This document shows positions 36,017 to 44,701 of a stretch of DNA of 64,000 nucleotides, piece after piece. The notes below the pieces were generated by a model. That model was not told where the DNA came from. It saw only the letters and a program-made list of their open reading frames with translations, and did not search any database. Location: positions 3,348,001-3,412,000 of the forward strand of contig NZ_JAVIWQ010000002.1 in assembly GCF_034313965.1 (NCBI RefSeq), written 5' to 3'. How positions within the stretch are numbered: position 1 is the stretch's first letter; every line of letters begins with the position of its first letter. Source of the DNA: Herbaspirillum sp. RTI4 (GTDB lineage Bacteria > Pseudomonadota > Gammaproteobacteria > Burkholderiales > Burkholderiaceae_D). The translations under genes and the position numbers were made by a program.

Positions 36017-36315
36017 TTGATTCACTCCATTCGGCAGACAAGCGTTTTGCGATCTTGATATCTTTTGCTTGTGTACTTTTATCGCCACCGCAAAGTAAAA
36101 CGATGATTGTTTCGCCTCGCTGATGGAAATAAATACGATCGCCGGGGCCGAAGTGGATGCGCAACTGGCTGATCGCTTGACTCACTGGCGCTACCATCGC
36201 CCGCATGACCGAAAGAGAGACGATCTCAGCGAGACGCGACCAAACCGCGTACCCGGTCGTCCTTGAGCTGCATTCGCCATTTTCGAAAAGCGGCCGTTTG
36301 CCTTATCTCGATCAT
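36009..36315 (-). pseudogene. Broken HigB-like toxin (RelE/ParE family)
   Basis: The N-terminal part MIEIRQTAAFRKWRMQLKDD starts at 36315 and ends in a TGA at 36226-36228. Read through, the same frame continues DRLSFGHAGD; a one-base insertion near 36194 (GATGGTA for GATGTA) then shifts it into the frame that encodes SQLRIHFGPGDRIYF and LLCGGDKSTQAKDIKIAK, the conserved toxin end. One stop and one frameshift make it non-functional unless the reading is corrected. Confidence 0.8.
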
Positions 36316-36409
36316 GCGACAATGTGATTTATAAACTACTTGTTTGCAAGCGCGGTCACAGGTGGAATCCCCTCTGACGCGCCCCGCCGTATGCAACCAT
36401 CCCCTCCTC

Positions 36410-37054
36410 TTACAACTTGCTTTTCCCACGATTACGCAAGAAGGCAATCACGCCCGGAAGAATCGACAGCACGACAATCGCCAGAATCAGCAAGCTCAGG
36501 TTCTGTTTGACCACCGGCAGGTTGCCGAAAAAATATCCCGCGTAGCCGAAGCTGCACACCCACAACACGCCGCCGATCACGTTATAGGCAAAAAATCGCG
36601 TATAGGTCATGGCGCCGACGCCGGCGACGAACGGGGCGAAGGTGCGCACGATGGGGGCGAAGCGGGCGATGATGACGGTCTTGCCGCCATGCCGTTCATA
36701 AAACGCATGGGTCTTGTCCAGATGGGCGCGGCGGAAAATGCGTGAGCCGGGCCGATCGAACAGTGCCAGGCCCAAGGCTTTGCCAATCGCATAATTGACG
36801 CTGTCGCCGAGAATCGCGGCCACTGCCAGCGTGAGCAACATCAAGTGGATATCGTAAGCGCCGGTCGCTGCAATCGCGCCGGTCACGAACAGCAGGGAAT
36901 CGCCGGGCAAAAACGGCATGACGACCAGCCCGGTTTCGCAAAACACGATCAGGAACAAAATCAGGAACAGCCAGGCACCGTAGGCCAGCGCCAGCTCGTT
37001 CAGGTGACGATCGATATGCAGGATGAAGTCGATCAGAAAAGCAATGAATTCCAT
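36410..37054 (-). CDS. DedA family membrane protein
   Basis: About 214 residues of the DedA (SNARE-associated, VTT-domain) family: [65 protein letters not shown] and GGVLWV are the conserved blocks, with five or so membrane segments. Such proteins flip phospholipids or polyisoprenyl phosphates, including undecaprenyl phosphate. The ATG at 37054 is used; a TTG three codons upstream is in frame. It is divergent from thyA. Confidence 0.93.
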   Translation of the reverse strand: MEFIAFLIDFILHIDRHLNELALAYGAWLFLILFLIVFCETGLVVMPFLPGDSLLFVTGAIAATGAYDIHLMLLTLAVAAILGDSVNYAIGKALGLALFDRPGSRIFRRAHLDKTHAFYERHGGKTVIIARFAPIVRTFAPFVAGVGAMTYTRFFAYNVIGGVLWVCSFGYAGYFFGNLPVVKQNLSLLILAIVVLSILPGVIAFLRNRGKSKL

Positions 37055-37221
37055 ATTTGCCAAGGGTGAGGTGGGGGAAGCGGCATTTTACCCTGCGCAC
37101 TGCTCCTGGCCCTGATACTGGTACTCGCTTACACAGCGATGCCCTGCGGTCCTCGCTGCTACAATCATGCACTTCTGCGGCGTCATCCCTGCGACGCCCC
37201 TCCTCTTCCCCCTCGACCGCC

Positions 37222-38196
37222 ATGAAACAATACCTCGATCTCGTCCAAGATGTCCTCGCCAACGGCAGCTGGCAGGAAAACCGCACCGGCATCCGCACCA
37301 TCAGCGTGCCGGGGGCGATGCTGCGCATGGATTTGCAAAAAGACGGTTTCCCGGCCGTCACGACCAAGCGTCTGGCATTCAAATCGGTGGTCGGTGAGCT
37401 GGTCGGATTTTTGCGCGCCTCGCGCAGCGCGGCTGAGTTCCGCGCGCTCGGCTGCAAGGTCTGGGATCAGAACGCCAATGAAAACCGGGCCTGGCTGGCC
37501 AATCCCTATCGGATGGGGGAAGACGATCTGGGTCCGGTCTATGGCGCGCAGTGGCGTCAGTGGCCAGCCTACAAATTACTCGACGCAGACCGTACGGCAC
37601 AGATCGAGGATGCGCTGGGCAAGGGCTTCCGTATGGTGTCCGCCCTGAGCGACGAGGGCCGCGATAAAGTACTGCTGTATAAAGCCGTGGATCAGCTGCG
37701 CACCTGCCTCGACACCATCATCAAGGACCCCGGCAGCCGACGCATCCTGTTCCACGGCTGGAATTGCGCCGATCTGGACACCATTGCGCTGCCGGCCTGC
37801 CATCTGCTGTATCAATTCATGCCGAACGCGGCGACGCGGGAAATTTCGCTCTGCCTGTACATCCGTAGTAACGATATCGGCCTCGGCACGCCCTTCAATC
37901 TGGCCGAAGGCGCGGCGCTGCTGCATCTGGTCGGTCGGCTGACCGGCTATACCCCGCGCTGGTTTACTTACTTCATCGGCGACGCGCATATCTATGAAAA
38001 CCATCTGCCGATGCTGCAAGAGCAACTCACACGCACTCCGCATCCGGCGCCGACGCTGCGCCTCTCGGACCGCATCCCTGATTTTGCGCTCACCGGCCGC
38101 TATCAGCCGGAATGGCTGGAACAGGTAGAACCGTCCGATTTTTCGCTGGAAAACTATACCCACGATGCGCCGCTGAGCGCACCGATGGCAGTCTGA
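37222..38196 (+). CDS. thyA: Thymidylate synthase
   Basis: A 324-residue ThyA: start [30 protein letters not shown], active-site Cys near residue 193 in [10 protein letters not shown], dUMP-binding [14 protein letters not shown] and the end [11 protein letters not shown]. It methylates dUMP to dTMP with methylene-tetrahydrofolate. The length is larger than the 264 residues of E. coli because of an insertion between residues 80 and 165, as in other Burkholderiales. No folA gene follows. Confidence 0.95.
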   Translation: MKQYLDLVQDVLANGSWQENRTGIRTISVPGAMLRMDLQKDGFPAVTTKRLAFKSVVGELVGFLRASRSAAEFRALGCKVWDQNANENRAWLANPYRMGEDDLGPVYGAQWRQWPAYKLLDADRTAQIEDALGKGFRMVSALSDEGRDKVLLYKAVDQLRTCLDTIIKDPGSRRILFHGWNCADLDTIALPACHLLYQFMPNAATREISLCLYIRSNDIGLGTPFNLAEGAALLHLVGRLTGYTPRWFTYFIGDAHIYENHLPMLQEQLTRTPHPAPTLRLSDRIPDFALTGRYQPEWLEQVEPSDFSLENYTHDAPLSAPMAV

Positions 38197-38274
38197 CAAC
38201 ACAGCGCAATCCGCCCTGCTCAGACGGCAAAAATACAGATGGAAAAGTCCCTCAGGAACAACAATAAAGGGGGA

Positions 38275-38811
38275 TCAGCGTGGTAAAGTGGCGCGCCGCA
38301 ACGTCACGGCCACATGGTGCTGGTGGCGGCGGCGCAATTCCAGTAAGAGATAAAGAACAACGAAAATATTTCCCAGCAACACGGCCGCGTTCATCCAGGT
38401 CGTGTGCAGCAGCAAATGGCGGATTTCCAGCGGAATGTACAGTGCGCCCGATACCGCGCCCAGCCATTCCGCCCACACCCGGCTGTACCACAAACCATAA
38501 GCCTCAAAAAACCGCAATCCGATGTAAGCCGTGGCGACCAGAATGATGGTGCGTCGACTCTGGTCGCTGAGGATATCAGCGTAATGCAGAAAAATAGACG
38601 GATAGGGCGCATCAGGATGAAGCCCGAAATGGCCGATCAGCTCAACGGCCAGATGCCGCAGATCATGGTGCAACAGACTGAGCAAGCCAATGGCGGCGGC
38701 CAACGCAGCCATTCCCTTGACCAGCTCGAAAACAGCAATGACGCGCAGAGTCCGGCGTTTGGCCGGTGGCAATGCTGCCACAGGGGTATCGGGAAAAAGT
38801 GGGGTGGACAT
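38275..38811 (-). CDS. DUF2127 domain membrane protein
   Basis: A 178-residue protein with four likely membrane segments (about 28-50, 86-105, 118-138, 145-165). The stretches RVIAVFELVKGMAALAAAIG and FFEAYGLWYSRVWAEWLGAVSGALYIPLEI, in part, are typical of DUF2127. The function is unknown. The frame is open further upstream, but the MSTPLFPDT start at 38811 fits the family. It is convergent with thyA with no clear terminator in the 78-base gap. Confidence 0.75.
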   Translation of the reverse strand: MSTPLFPDTPVAALPPAKRRTLRVIAVFELVKGMAALAAAIGLLSLLHHDLRHLAVELIGHFGLHPDAPYPSIFLHYADILSDQSRRTIILVATAYIGLRFFEAYGLWYSRVWAEWLGAVSGALYIPLEIRHLLLHTTWMNAAVLLGNIFVVLYLLLELRRRHQHHVAVTLRRATLPR

Positions 38812-39141
38812 GGTGGAAACTTTAAGGAAAAGCAAAATGGTCTGAGCAGAGAATGCCGCTAGGGCGTGTTGCAGTGTAACAAGCGCAGGGAAGCTTGGGG
38901 AATTTGCCTGTTGCGCCACCCCGCTGACAAGTCTCGGATAGCGTCGCTCACGTCTCTTGTTGCGCAATTGTTCTCATTCACCCCGCTAATCGCCCGAATT
39001 TACCCGAAAATCTGCCTATTTTTGCTATTTGTATTTTTTTATCGGAATGAGGTCATCCCTTAGCACTGGAAACCGTTACTTCCCAACGTGATCGGTCGTT
39101 CGGTAATACGCCCTGCGACTTTGCTCCATCTTTCATTTTTT
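38812..39141. other. Intergenic region before the NRPS-like gene
   Basis: About 330 bases without a gene. The right half becomes AT-rich (around 39010-39050), where the promoter of the NRPS-like gene should lie. I find no ribosome-binding site better than a weak purine stretch before the ATG. Confidence 0.4.
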
Positions 39142-42100
39142 ATGTCTACTCTTGATTTAGTTGTTTCCCACGAAGTCGCACCAGCCACTACCGTGAATAG
39201 CCAAAACATCCTGCACGGCGAATTACGTCTCGATTTGCTGCGCGACGAAACCCTCGCCGACCTGCTCCAGGCCAGCGCCAACCGTTTGCCGGAACAAGTC
39301 GCGCTGATCGCCGGCGAACAGACCCTGACTTATCAGCAACTCAATGCGCAGGCCGATACCGTCGCCGCCGCCCTGCACGCCGCCGGGGTAAGACCCGGCC
39401 ACATCGTCGGTTTATGGCTGCCGCGCGGTATCGCGCTGCTGGTGATGCAAGCGGGTATCGCCAAAAGCGGTGCCGCCTGGCTGCCCTTCGATGCCGACAC
39501 CCCGCCGGAACGTATCGCCATCTGTCTTGAGGACGCGAGCGCCTTCGGTCTGCTCAGCTGCGCCGCGCTGCTGGATGCCGCTGGCAACAGCGCGACGCTG
39601 GCCCCCATCGTCTGGCGCGCCGAACAACTCAGTCTCCCTGTTGCTGCCACCCTTGCTAAGGCTATCCCACGCGCAACCGGGCAAGATCCTGCCTACGTCA
39701 TCTACACCTCGGGTTCGACCGGCAAACCGAAAGGCATTGTCGTCAACCAAGCCAGCATCTGCCATTTTTTACGCAGCGAAAACAGCATCCTCGGCATCGT
39801 CGCCAGCGATCGCGTGTATCAGGGCTTTTCGGTCGCGTTTGACATGTCGTTCGAAGAAATCTGGATCAGCTATCTGGTCGGTGCCACGCTCTGGCTGGCA
39901 CCCAAAGAAGTCAGCGTCGATCCCGAACTGCTGCCCCAAGAATTAGCCCGCCACCACATTACCGTGCTGCATACCGTGCCGACCATGCTGGCCCTGTTCA
40001 GTCAGGATGTGCCGAGTTTGCGCATTATCAATCTGGGCGGCGAAGCCTGTCCCGAAACACTGGTGCCGCGCTGGGCCCGTCCGGGCCGGCAACTGTTCAA
40101 TACCTACGGCCCGACCGAAGCCACGGTATCGGCCAGTCTGGCCCAACTGCAACCGGGCGAGCCGGTTACTATCGGCCGTCCCCTGCCCAATTACGGCTTG
40201 CTGATTATCGATGCAGAACAACAGACCCATCTGACACTGCTGCCTCGCGGCGAGACCGGCGAGCTGTGCATCATCGGCCCCGGCATTGCCGCCGGCTATC
40301 TCGGTCGCCCCGACCTGAGCGCAGAAAAATTTCTGCCCAATCCCTGGGCTGCCGCCGGGTCCAGCGAGCGGCTGTACCGTACCGGCGATCTGGCGCGTAT
40401 CACGCCAGAAGGCATGGTGCAGTGTCTCGGGCGTGCCGACGATCAGGTCAAAATTCGCGGCTTCCGGGTCGAGCTGGGAGAAATCGAAGCGCTGCTGACC
40501 TCTCAGCCCGGCGTCGGTGCCGCCGCTGTCGTGCTGCGCAAGGAAGATGGCATCGATCAGCTGCTGGCATTCGTGGTGCCGGAAGAAAACGTCGTCCCGC
40601 TCACCAGCGCCGTGCTGCGCGCCGCGCTCACGGCCAAATTGCCTGCCTATATGGTGCCGGGCGTATTTGAAATGCTGACGCAGATGCCGCGCCTGATTTC
40701 CGGCAAGATAGACCGCAAACAGCTCGCGACGCTGCCTCTGACCCATGCGGCCCTTGACCCGTCAGAATCCGATACTCCGCAAAACGACGCCGAACAGGTC
40801 TTGTTCGCTGCACTGAATAAATTATTCCCCGGTCAGGCACTACGCCGCGACGCCGACTTTTTCACCGATCTGGGCGGCCATTCGCTGCTGGCGGCGCGAC
40901 TGGTATCGAGTCTGCGCACCGATGCGCGTTACGCCTATTTCAAGATCAGCGATATTTACCAGAACCGTAGCCTCGCCCGCATTGCCGATGCGCTGGGAAG
41001 CACTGCTGCTGCGATGCCGGAGATCGAAGCCGACTGGACGCCTCCCTCCTCCTGGCGGCGCTGGACTTGCGGTGCCGCGCAGGCCGCCGCCGTCCCCATC
41101 CTGGTGGCCTTGCACATGATGCTCTGGCTGGCACCCTTTTTCGCCTACCACTACTTTACCGGCGAACCGGGGGACTCTGTAGCGCGCGCCATTGCCATGT
41201 CGGTTGGCGCATTTTTGTTGCTGACGATTTGCGAATTCGGCATCGCCATTGCCGGAAAATGGCTGATCGCGGGCCGTCTGAAACCGGGCAAGTACCCGTT
41301 GTGGGGCCTGACCTATTACCGCTGGTGGCTGGCAGATCGCCTGGTCGAAGCCGCTCCTACTTATCTGCTGACCGGCTCCTCGCTCTACTCCTGGTGGCTG
41401 CGGGCCTTGGGCGCACGCATCGGACACGATGTCATCATCGGCTCGATCACTTTGCGCGCACCGGACCTGCTGACCATCGGCGACCACGTCAGCATCGGCA
41501 GCGCCGCCAATTTCGAAAACGCCCGGGTGCAACGCGGGCAATTGCATCTGGGACGCATCTCCCTCGGACGCGATGCCTGCGTCGGTTCCTACTCCGTTCT
41601 GGAAGGTAATGTCAGCGTCGGAGAATCCGGTCATCTCGAAGGCCTCTCCGCCTTACGCGACGGCGAAGCTGTCCCGGCCGGCCGCATCTGGCGCGGCTCC
41701 CCCGCGCGCGATATCGGCGCATTCGTCGCAACGACTGTGCGACCTGCGGTAACAAAACGCCGACTGGCAGGTGAATCTGTCTTTTTCCTGTTCGGAGCCA
41801 TGCTGGTAACTACCTTGTTTTTCATGCCGGTGTTTCCTAGTTTTATCCTCATCGACTGGTTCGATGACGATAAATTTTCCTGGATGCAAACCAATAACGT
41901 GTTCCTGCAGCTGATCAAATATTTTGTCCTGTCCTTCCCGGCCACGGCGGTATTGATCGTCTGTACCGCGCTGCTATCGGCGGCAGTGCGCTGGACGGTA
42001 CTGCCACGCATGAAGGCAGGCAGCTGGCCCATTCATAGCCGGATTTATTGCTGCAAATGGCTGGTCAACCAGATTCAGGAATCGAGCCTCAACGTGCTGC

Positions 42101-43188
42101 ATGGCGTGTATGCGACGATTTATGCGCCGTTCTGGTATCGCATGCTGGGTGCGAAAGTCGGACGCGGCGCGGAAATTTCAACTGCGCTGGGCGTCGTTCC
42201 CGACATGCTGACGCTGGGCGATGAAAGTTTTATCGCTGATGCGGTGCTGCTCGGCGACGAACACATCGACGGCGGCTGGATGCGGGTGCAACCAACCGTC
42301 ATCTCGCGCCGCAGTTTCGTCGGTAATGGCGCGTATATCCCGGATGGCACCACCATCCCGGAAAATGTCCTGATCGGCGTGCATTCCAGCGTACCGGCAG
42401 CCGGCGCGATGCGCGAGGGCGATACCTGGCTGGGTTCGCCGCCCATCCATCTGCCAGCGCGGGAAGAAGTTACCGGGTTTTCCGAACGACTGACCTTCCG
42501 ACCCTCGATTGCACGTCGCTTAGGACGCGGGCTGGTCGAAGCGCTGCGCATCATTACGCCGCACGCCATCGTCATCGCCGTCGGTTACACCACCGTGCTC
42601 AATCTGATGCCGGCGGCAGGCGACGGTCGCTGGGGGGAAGTGATTTTTTATCTGACGCTGGCAGGCTTGCTGTACGGTATCGGTACTTTCTGCTTCGTGC
42701 TGATACTGAAATGGGTATTGATCCGCCGCTACAGCACCAGCAGCGTGCCGATGTGGACGCCGTTCGTCTGGCTCTCCGAAGGCATCACCAATTTGTATGA
42801 AGGCATAGCCGTTCCTAATTTCATGCGCTATCTGCGCGGCACGCCGTGGTTGCCGGTGGCATTCAATCTGCTGGGGTGCCACATCGGCAAGGGCACCTAC
42901 ATGGATACCACCGACCTGACCGAATTCGATTGCGTCCACATTGGCGCGCATAGCGAGCTGAACGCGCTGGTCTGCCCGCAAACCCATCTGTTCGAGGACC
43001 GCGTGATGAAAATCGACCATGTGCATATCGGTCAGCGCGTCTACATGGGGCCGCGCAGCGCCGCACTGTACGGAGCACGGGTGGGCGACGGCGCGCGTCT
43101 GGGACCGATGACGCTGGTGATGAAGGGCGAGTACATTCCTGCTGGTTCCAGCTGGCGCGGCTGCCCGGCGGCGGTCGCCGCAGTGTAA
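39142..43188 (+). CDS. Pls/PosA-type single-module non-ribosomal peptide synthetase
   Basis: A 1348-residue protein. An adenylation domain (about 40-535) has VIYTSGSTGKPKG near 186-198, FDMSFEEIW, NTYGPTEATVSAS and YRTGDLARI near 411. A carrier domain follows, with DLGGHSLLAARL and Ser near 579. The remaining 700 residues (from about 645) have several membrane segments and three left-handed beta-helix or hexapeptide-like blocks (near 757, 1003 and 1246). There is no condensation or thioesterase domain. This is the architecture of the epsilon-poly-lysine synthetase family, with similar length. It probably activates one amino acid and links it to itself or to an amine at the membrane. The substrate is not predicted. 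Confidence 0.88.
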   Translation: MSTLDLVVSHEVAPATTVNSQNILHGELRLDLLRDETLADLLQASANRLPEQVALIAGEQTLTYQQLNAQADTVAAALHAAGVRPGHIVGLWLPRGIALLVMQAGIAKSGAAWLPFDADTPPERIAICLEDASAFGLLSCAALLDAAGNSATLAPIVWRAEQLSLPVAATLAKAIPRATGQDPAYVIYTSGSTGKPKGIVVNQASICHFLRSENSILGIVASDRVYQGFSVAFDMSFEEIWISYLVGATLWLAPKEVSVDPELLPQELARHHITVLHTVPTMLALFSQDVPSLRIINLGGEACPETLVPRWARPGRQLFNTYGPTEATVSASLAQLQPGEPVTIGRPLPNYGLLIIDAEQQTHLTLLPRGETGELCIIGPGIAAGYLGRPDLSAEKFLPNPWAAAGSSERLYRTGDLARITPEGMVQCLGRADDQVKIRGFRVELGEIEALLTSQPGVGAAAVVLRKEDGIDQLLAFVVPEENVVPLTSAVLRAALTAKLPAYMVPGVFEMLTQMPRLISGKIDRKQLATLPLTHAALDPSESDTPQNDAEQVLFAALNKLFPGQALRRDADFFTDLGGHSLLAARLVSSLRTDARYAYFKISDIYQNRSLARIADALGSTAAAMPEIEADWTPPSSWRRWTCGAAQAAAVPILVALHMMLWLAPFFAYHYFTGEPGDSVARAIAMSVGAFLLLTICEFGIAIAGKWLIAGRLKPGKYPLWGLTYYRWWLADRLVEAAPTYLLTGSSLYSWWLRALGARIGHDVIIGSITLRAPDLLTIGDHVSIGSAANFENARVQRGQLHLGRISLGRDACVGSYSVLEGNVSVGESGHLEGLSALRDGEAVPAGRIWRGSPARDIGAFVATTVRPAVTKRRLAGESVFFLFGAMLVTTLFFMPVFPSFILIDWFDDDKFSWMQTNNVFLQLIKYFVLSFPATAVLIVCTALLSAAVRWTVLPRMKAGSWPIHSRIYCCKWLVNQIQESSLNVLHGVYATIYAPFWYRMLGAKVGRGAEISTALGVVPDMLTLGDESFIADAVLLGDEHIDGGWMRVQPTVISRRSFVGNGAYIPDGTTIPENVLIGVHSSVPAAGAMREGDTWLGSPPIHLPAREEVTGFSERLTFRPSIARRLGRGLVEALRIITPHAIVIAVGYTTVLNLMPAAGDGRWGEVIFYLTLAGLLYGIGTFCFVLILKWVLIRRYSTSSVPMWTPFVWLSEGITNLYEGIAVPNFMRYLRGTPWLPVAFNLLGCHIGKGTYMDTTDLTEFDCVHIGAHSELNALVCPQTHLFEDRVMKIDHVHIGQRVYMGPRSAALYGARVGDGARLGPMTLVMKGEYIPAGSSWRGCPAAVAAV

Positions 43189-43259
43189 GACTGGCGCTCA
43201 CAGCGCTTGCCGCCATGACGGATGGAAGATCAGGTCCGCTGCAATCAACAGGAGAAATC

Positions 43260-44093
43260 ATGGATGTCATAAAAATTGCAGCGTTCTCTGACGGACAGGC
43301 AGGAGGCAATCCGGCTGGCGTGTGGATTGCCGACCACTTTCCCACTGACGCTGAGATGCAGCGCATCGCGGCAGAGGTCGGATTTTCGGAAACGGTCTTT
43401 GCGATTCCCTGCGCAGACGCATGGCGAGTCCGTTACTTTTCGCCAGAAACTGAAATTCCTTTTTGCGGTCACGCCACGATCGCACTTGGTGCGGCACTGG
43501 GGCTCAAGCATGGTGATGGCGTGTTTTCTTTGATTCTCAATCAAACGGCCATTACGGTGGAAAGTAGTTGCAAGGACGGCCTCATTACCGCTGCGCTGCA
43601 ATCGCCCCGCACGCATAGCACACCGGCATCGTCTGAACTTGCCTCCTCCGCGCTCGCCTTGTTCAACTACACCAGCGACGATCTTGATCTCAGAATTCCC
43701 CCGGCGCGCATCCATGCCGGCGCAGATCATCTGATCCTGGCACTGAAGTCGCGCCAAGCGCTTGCCTCCATGCATTACGATTTGAGTGCCGGTCGGATTT
43801 TCATGCATCAAGAAGGTCTGGCCACCATTCTGCTGGCCTATGCGGAGACCTCCCAGCTATTCCACACTCGCAATCCATTTGCCAGCGGAGGGGTTTATGA
43901 AGACCCGGCGACCGGTGCGGCCACTGCGGCGATTGGCGGCTACTTGCGAGACCTCAATTGGCCGCATGGCGGTCAGATCGATGTGATTCAGGGCAAAGAT
44001 ATGGGCATGCGCTCGCTGCTTCGGGCAACTATCCCCCCACTACCGGGCCATTCGATCCGCGTTTCGGGCACGGCGCGCATCATGCCGTCTTGA
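43260..44093 (+). CDS. PhzF family isomerase/epimerase
   Basis: A 277-residue protein of the PhzF (diaminopimelate-epimerase fold) family. AFSDGQAGGNPAGVW and EVGFSETVF with the catalytic Glu are in the N-terminal half, EIPFCGHATIALG follows, and EDPATGAATAAIGGYL is in the C-terminal half. An AGGAG lies seven bases before the ATG. It starts 71 bases after the NRPS-like gene and may be co-transcribed, but no functional link is proven. The substrate is unknown. Confidence 0.88.
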   Translation: MDVIKIAAFSDGQAGGNPAGVWIADHFPTDAEMQRIAAEVGFSETVFAIPCADAWRVRYFSPETEIPFCGHATIALGAALGLKHGDGVFSLILNQTAITVESSCKDGLITAALQSPRTHSTPASSELASSALALFNYTSDDLDLRIPPARIHAGADHLILALKSRQALASMHYDLSAGRIFMHQEGLATILLAYAETSQLFHTRNPFASGGVYEDPATGAATAAIGGYLRDLNWPHGGQIDVIQGKDMGMRSLLRATIPPLPGHSIRVSGTARIMPS

Positions 44094-44255
44094 TTCCAGT
44101 ACGCTTTCGGGAGCCGCCGCGTCACGACAGTTCCTGCATCAGGTCGTCACTTCTCTGTCTCTGCGCGATTTCTTACGCCACATCGTCGTGTTCTCCTACA
44201 GACCGCAACAGCTGGTAGCAGTACAGTTAAATCCCCTGATCAGAAGTTGATCTTT

Positions 44256-44279
44256 GCCCGCCTCGTGCGGGCTTTTTTA
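44256..44279 (+). terminator. Terminator after the NRPS-PhzF unit
   Basis: GCCCGC / GCGGGC stem with a 5-base loop followed by TTTTTT, 160 bases after the phzF-like stop. Confidence 0.85.
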
Positions 44280-44701
44280 TTTCCGATTGCTTTTCCAGGA
44301 TGACGGTTGCGGTACCAATCAGCCTATCGATACCTGCATTAAGAACCGCGCCACCTCGCCCCTCACACTCACATCTGCACTCCATGAATTGACGATACGC
44401 AAATCGCCCGCTATCAAGATCGGCGCTGCATTGAGTGCCGCCATCGGAGGCTACCCAGCCTTTTTGACAAGGCAGTGACATCTCCGAAAATTCGGGTGCT
44501 CAACTCTTCATCTGCATTACCTGCACAACACCCCTCCCGCAAAAGCCGGAACGTGCCAATCCATTGCCTGAACTCGCGCTTACACTTCCTCGCCTGCCAT
44601 CGCCAGCTCCTTTTAGCTCGGGCACGCGTGCCATCCCGATGGCCACTTTTGACCTTGCCATACCCTCTTCTATCGCGACAGTCTCATTACGGAGTTCAAC
44701 C
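44280..44701. other. Intergenic region before the ankyrin protein gene
   Basis: About 420 bases with no supported gene. TTGACA at 44464-44469 with a poor -10 17 bases on (AAAATT) is the only promoter-like pair I see. No type III (hrp or PIP) box could be recognised. Confidence 0.4.

Noticed and set aside
36009-36206. A separate 65-residue gene for the toxin C-terminus
   Set aside because: Its start is inside the toxin sequence and it lacks the N-terminal helices. It is better explained as the downstream part of the broken toxin gene.
44402-44478. A relic of a second phzF-like gene (KIGAALSAAIGGY)
   Set aside because: It resembles the PhzF ending over about ten residues only; the rest of the frame has no similarity. 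It is probably chance.
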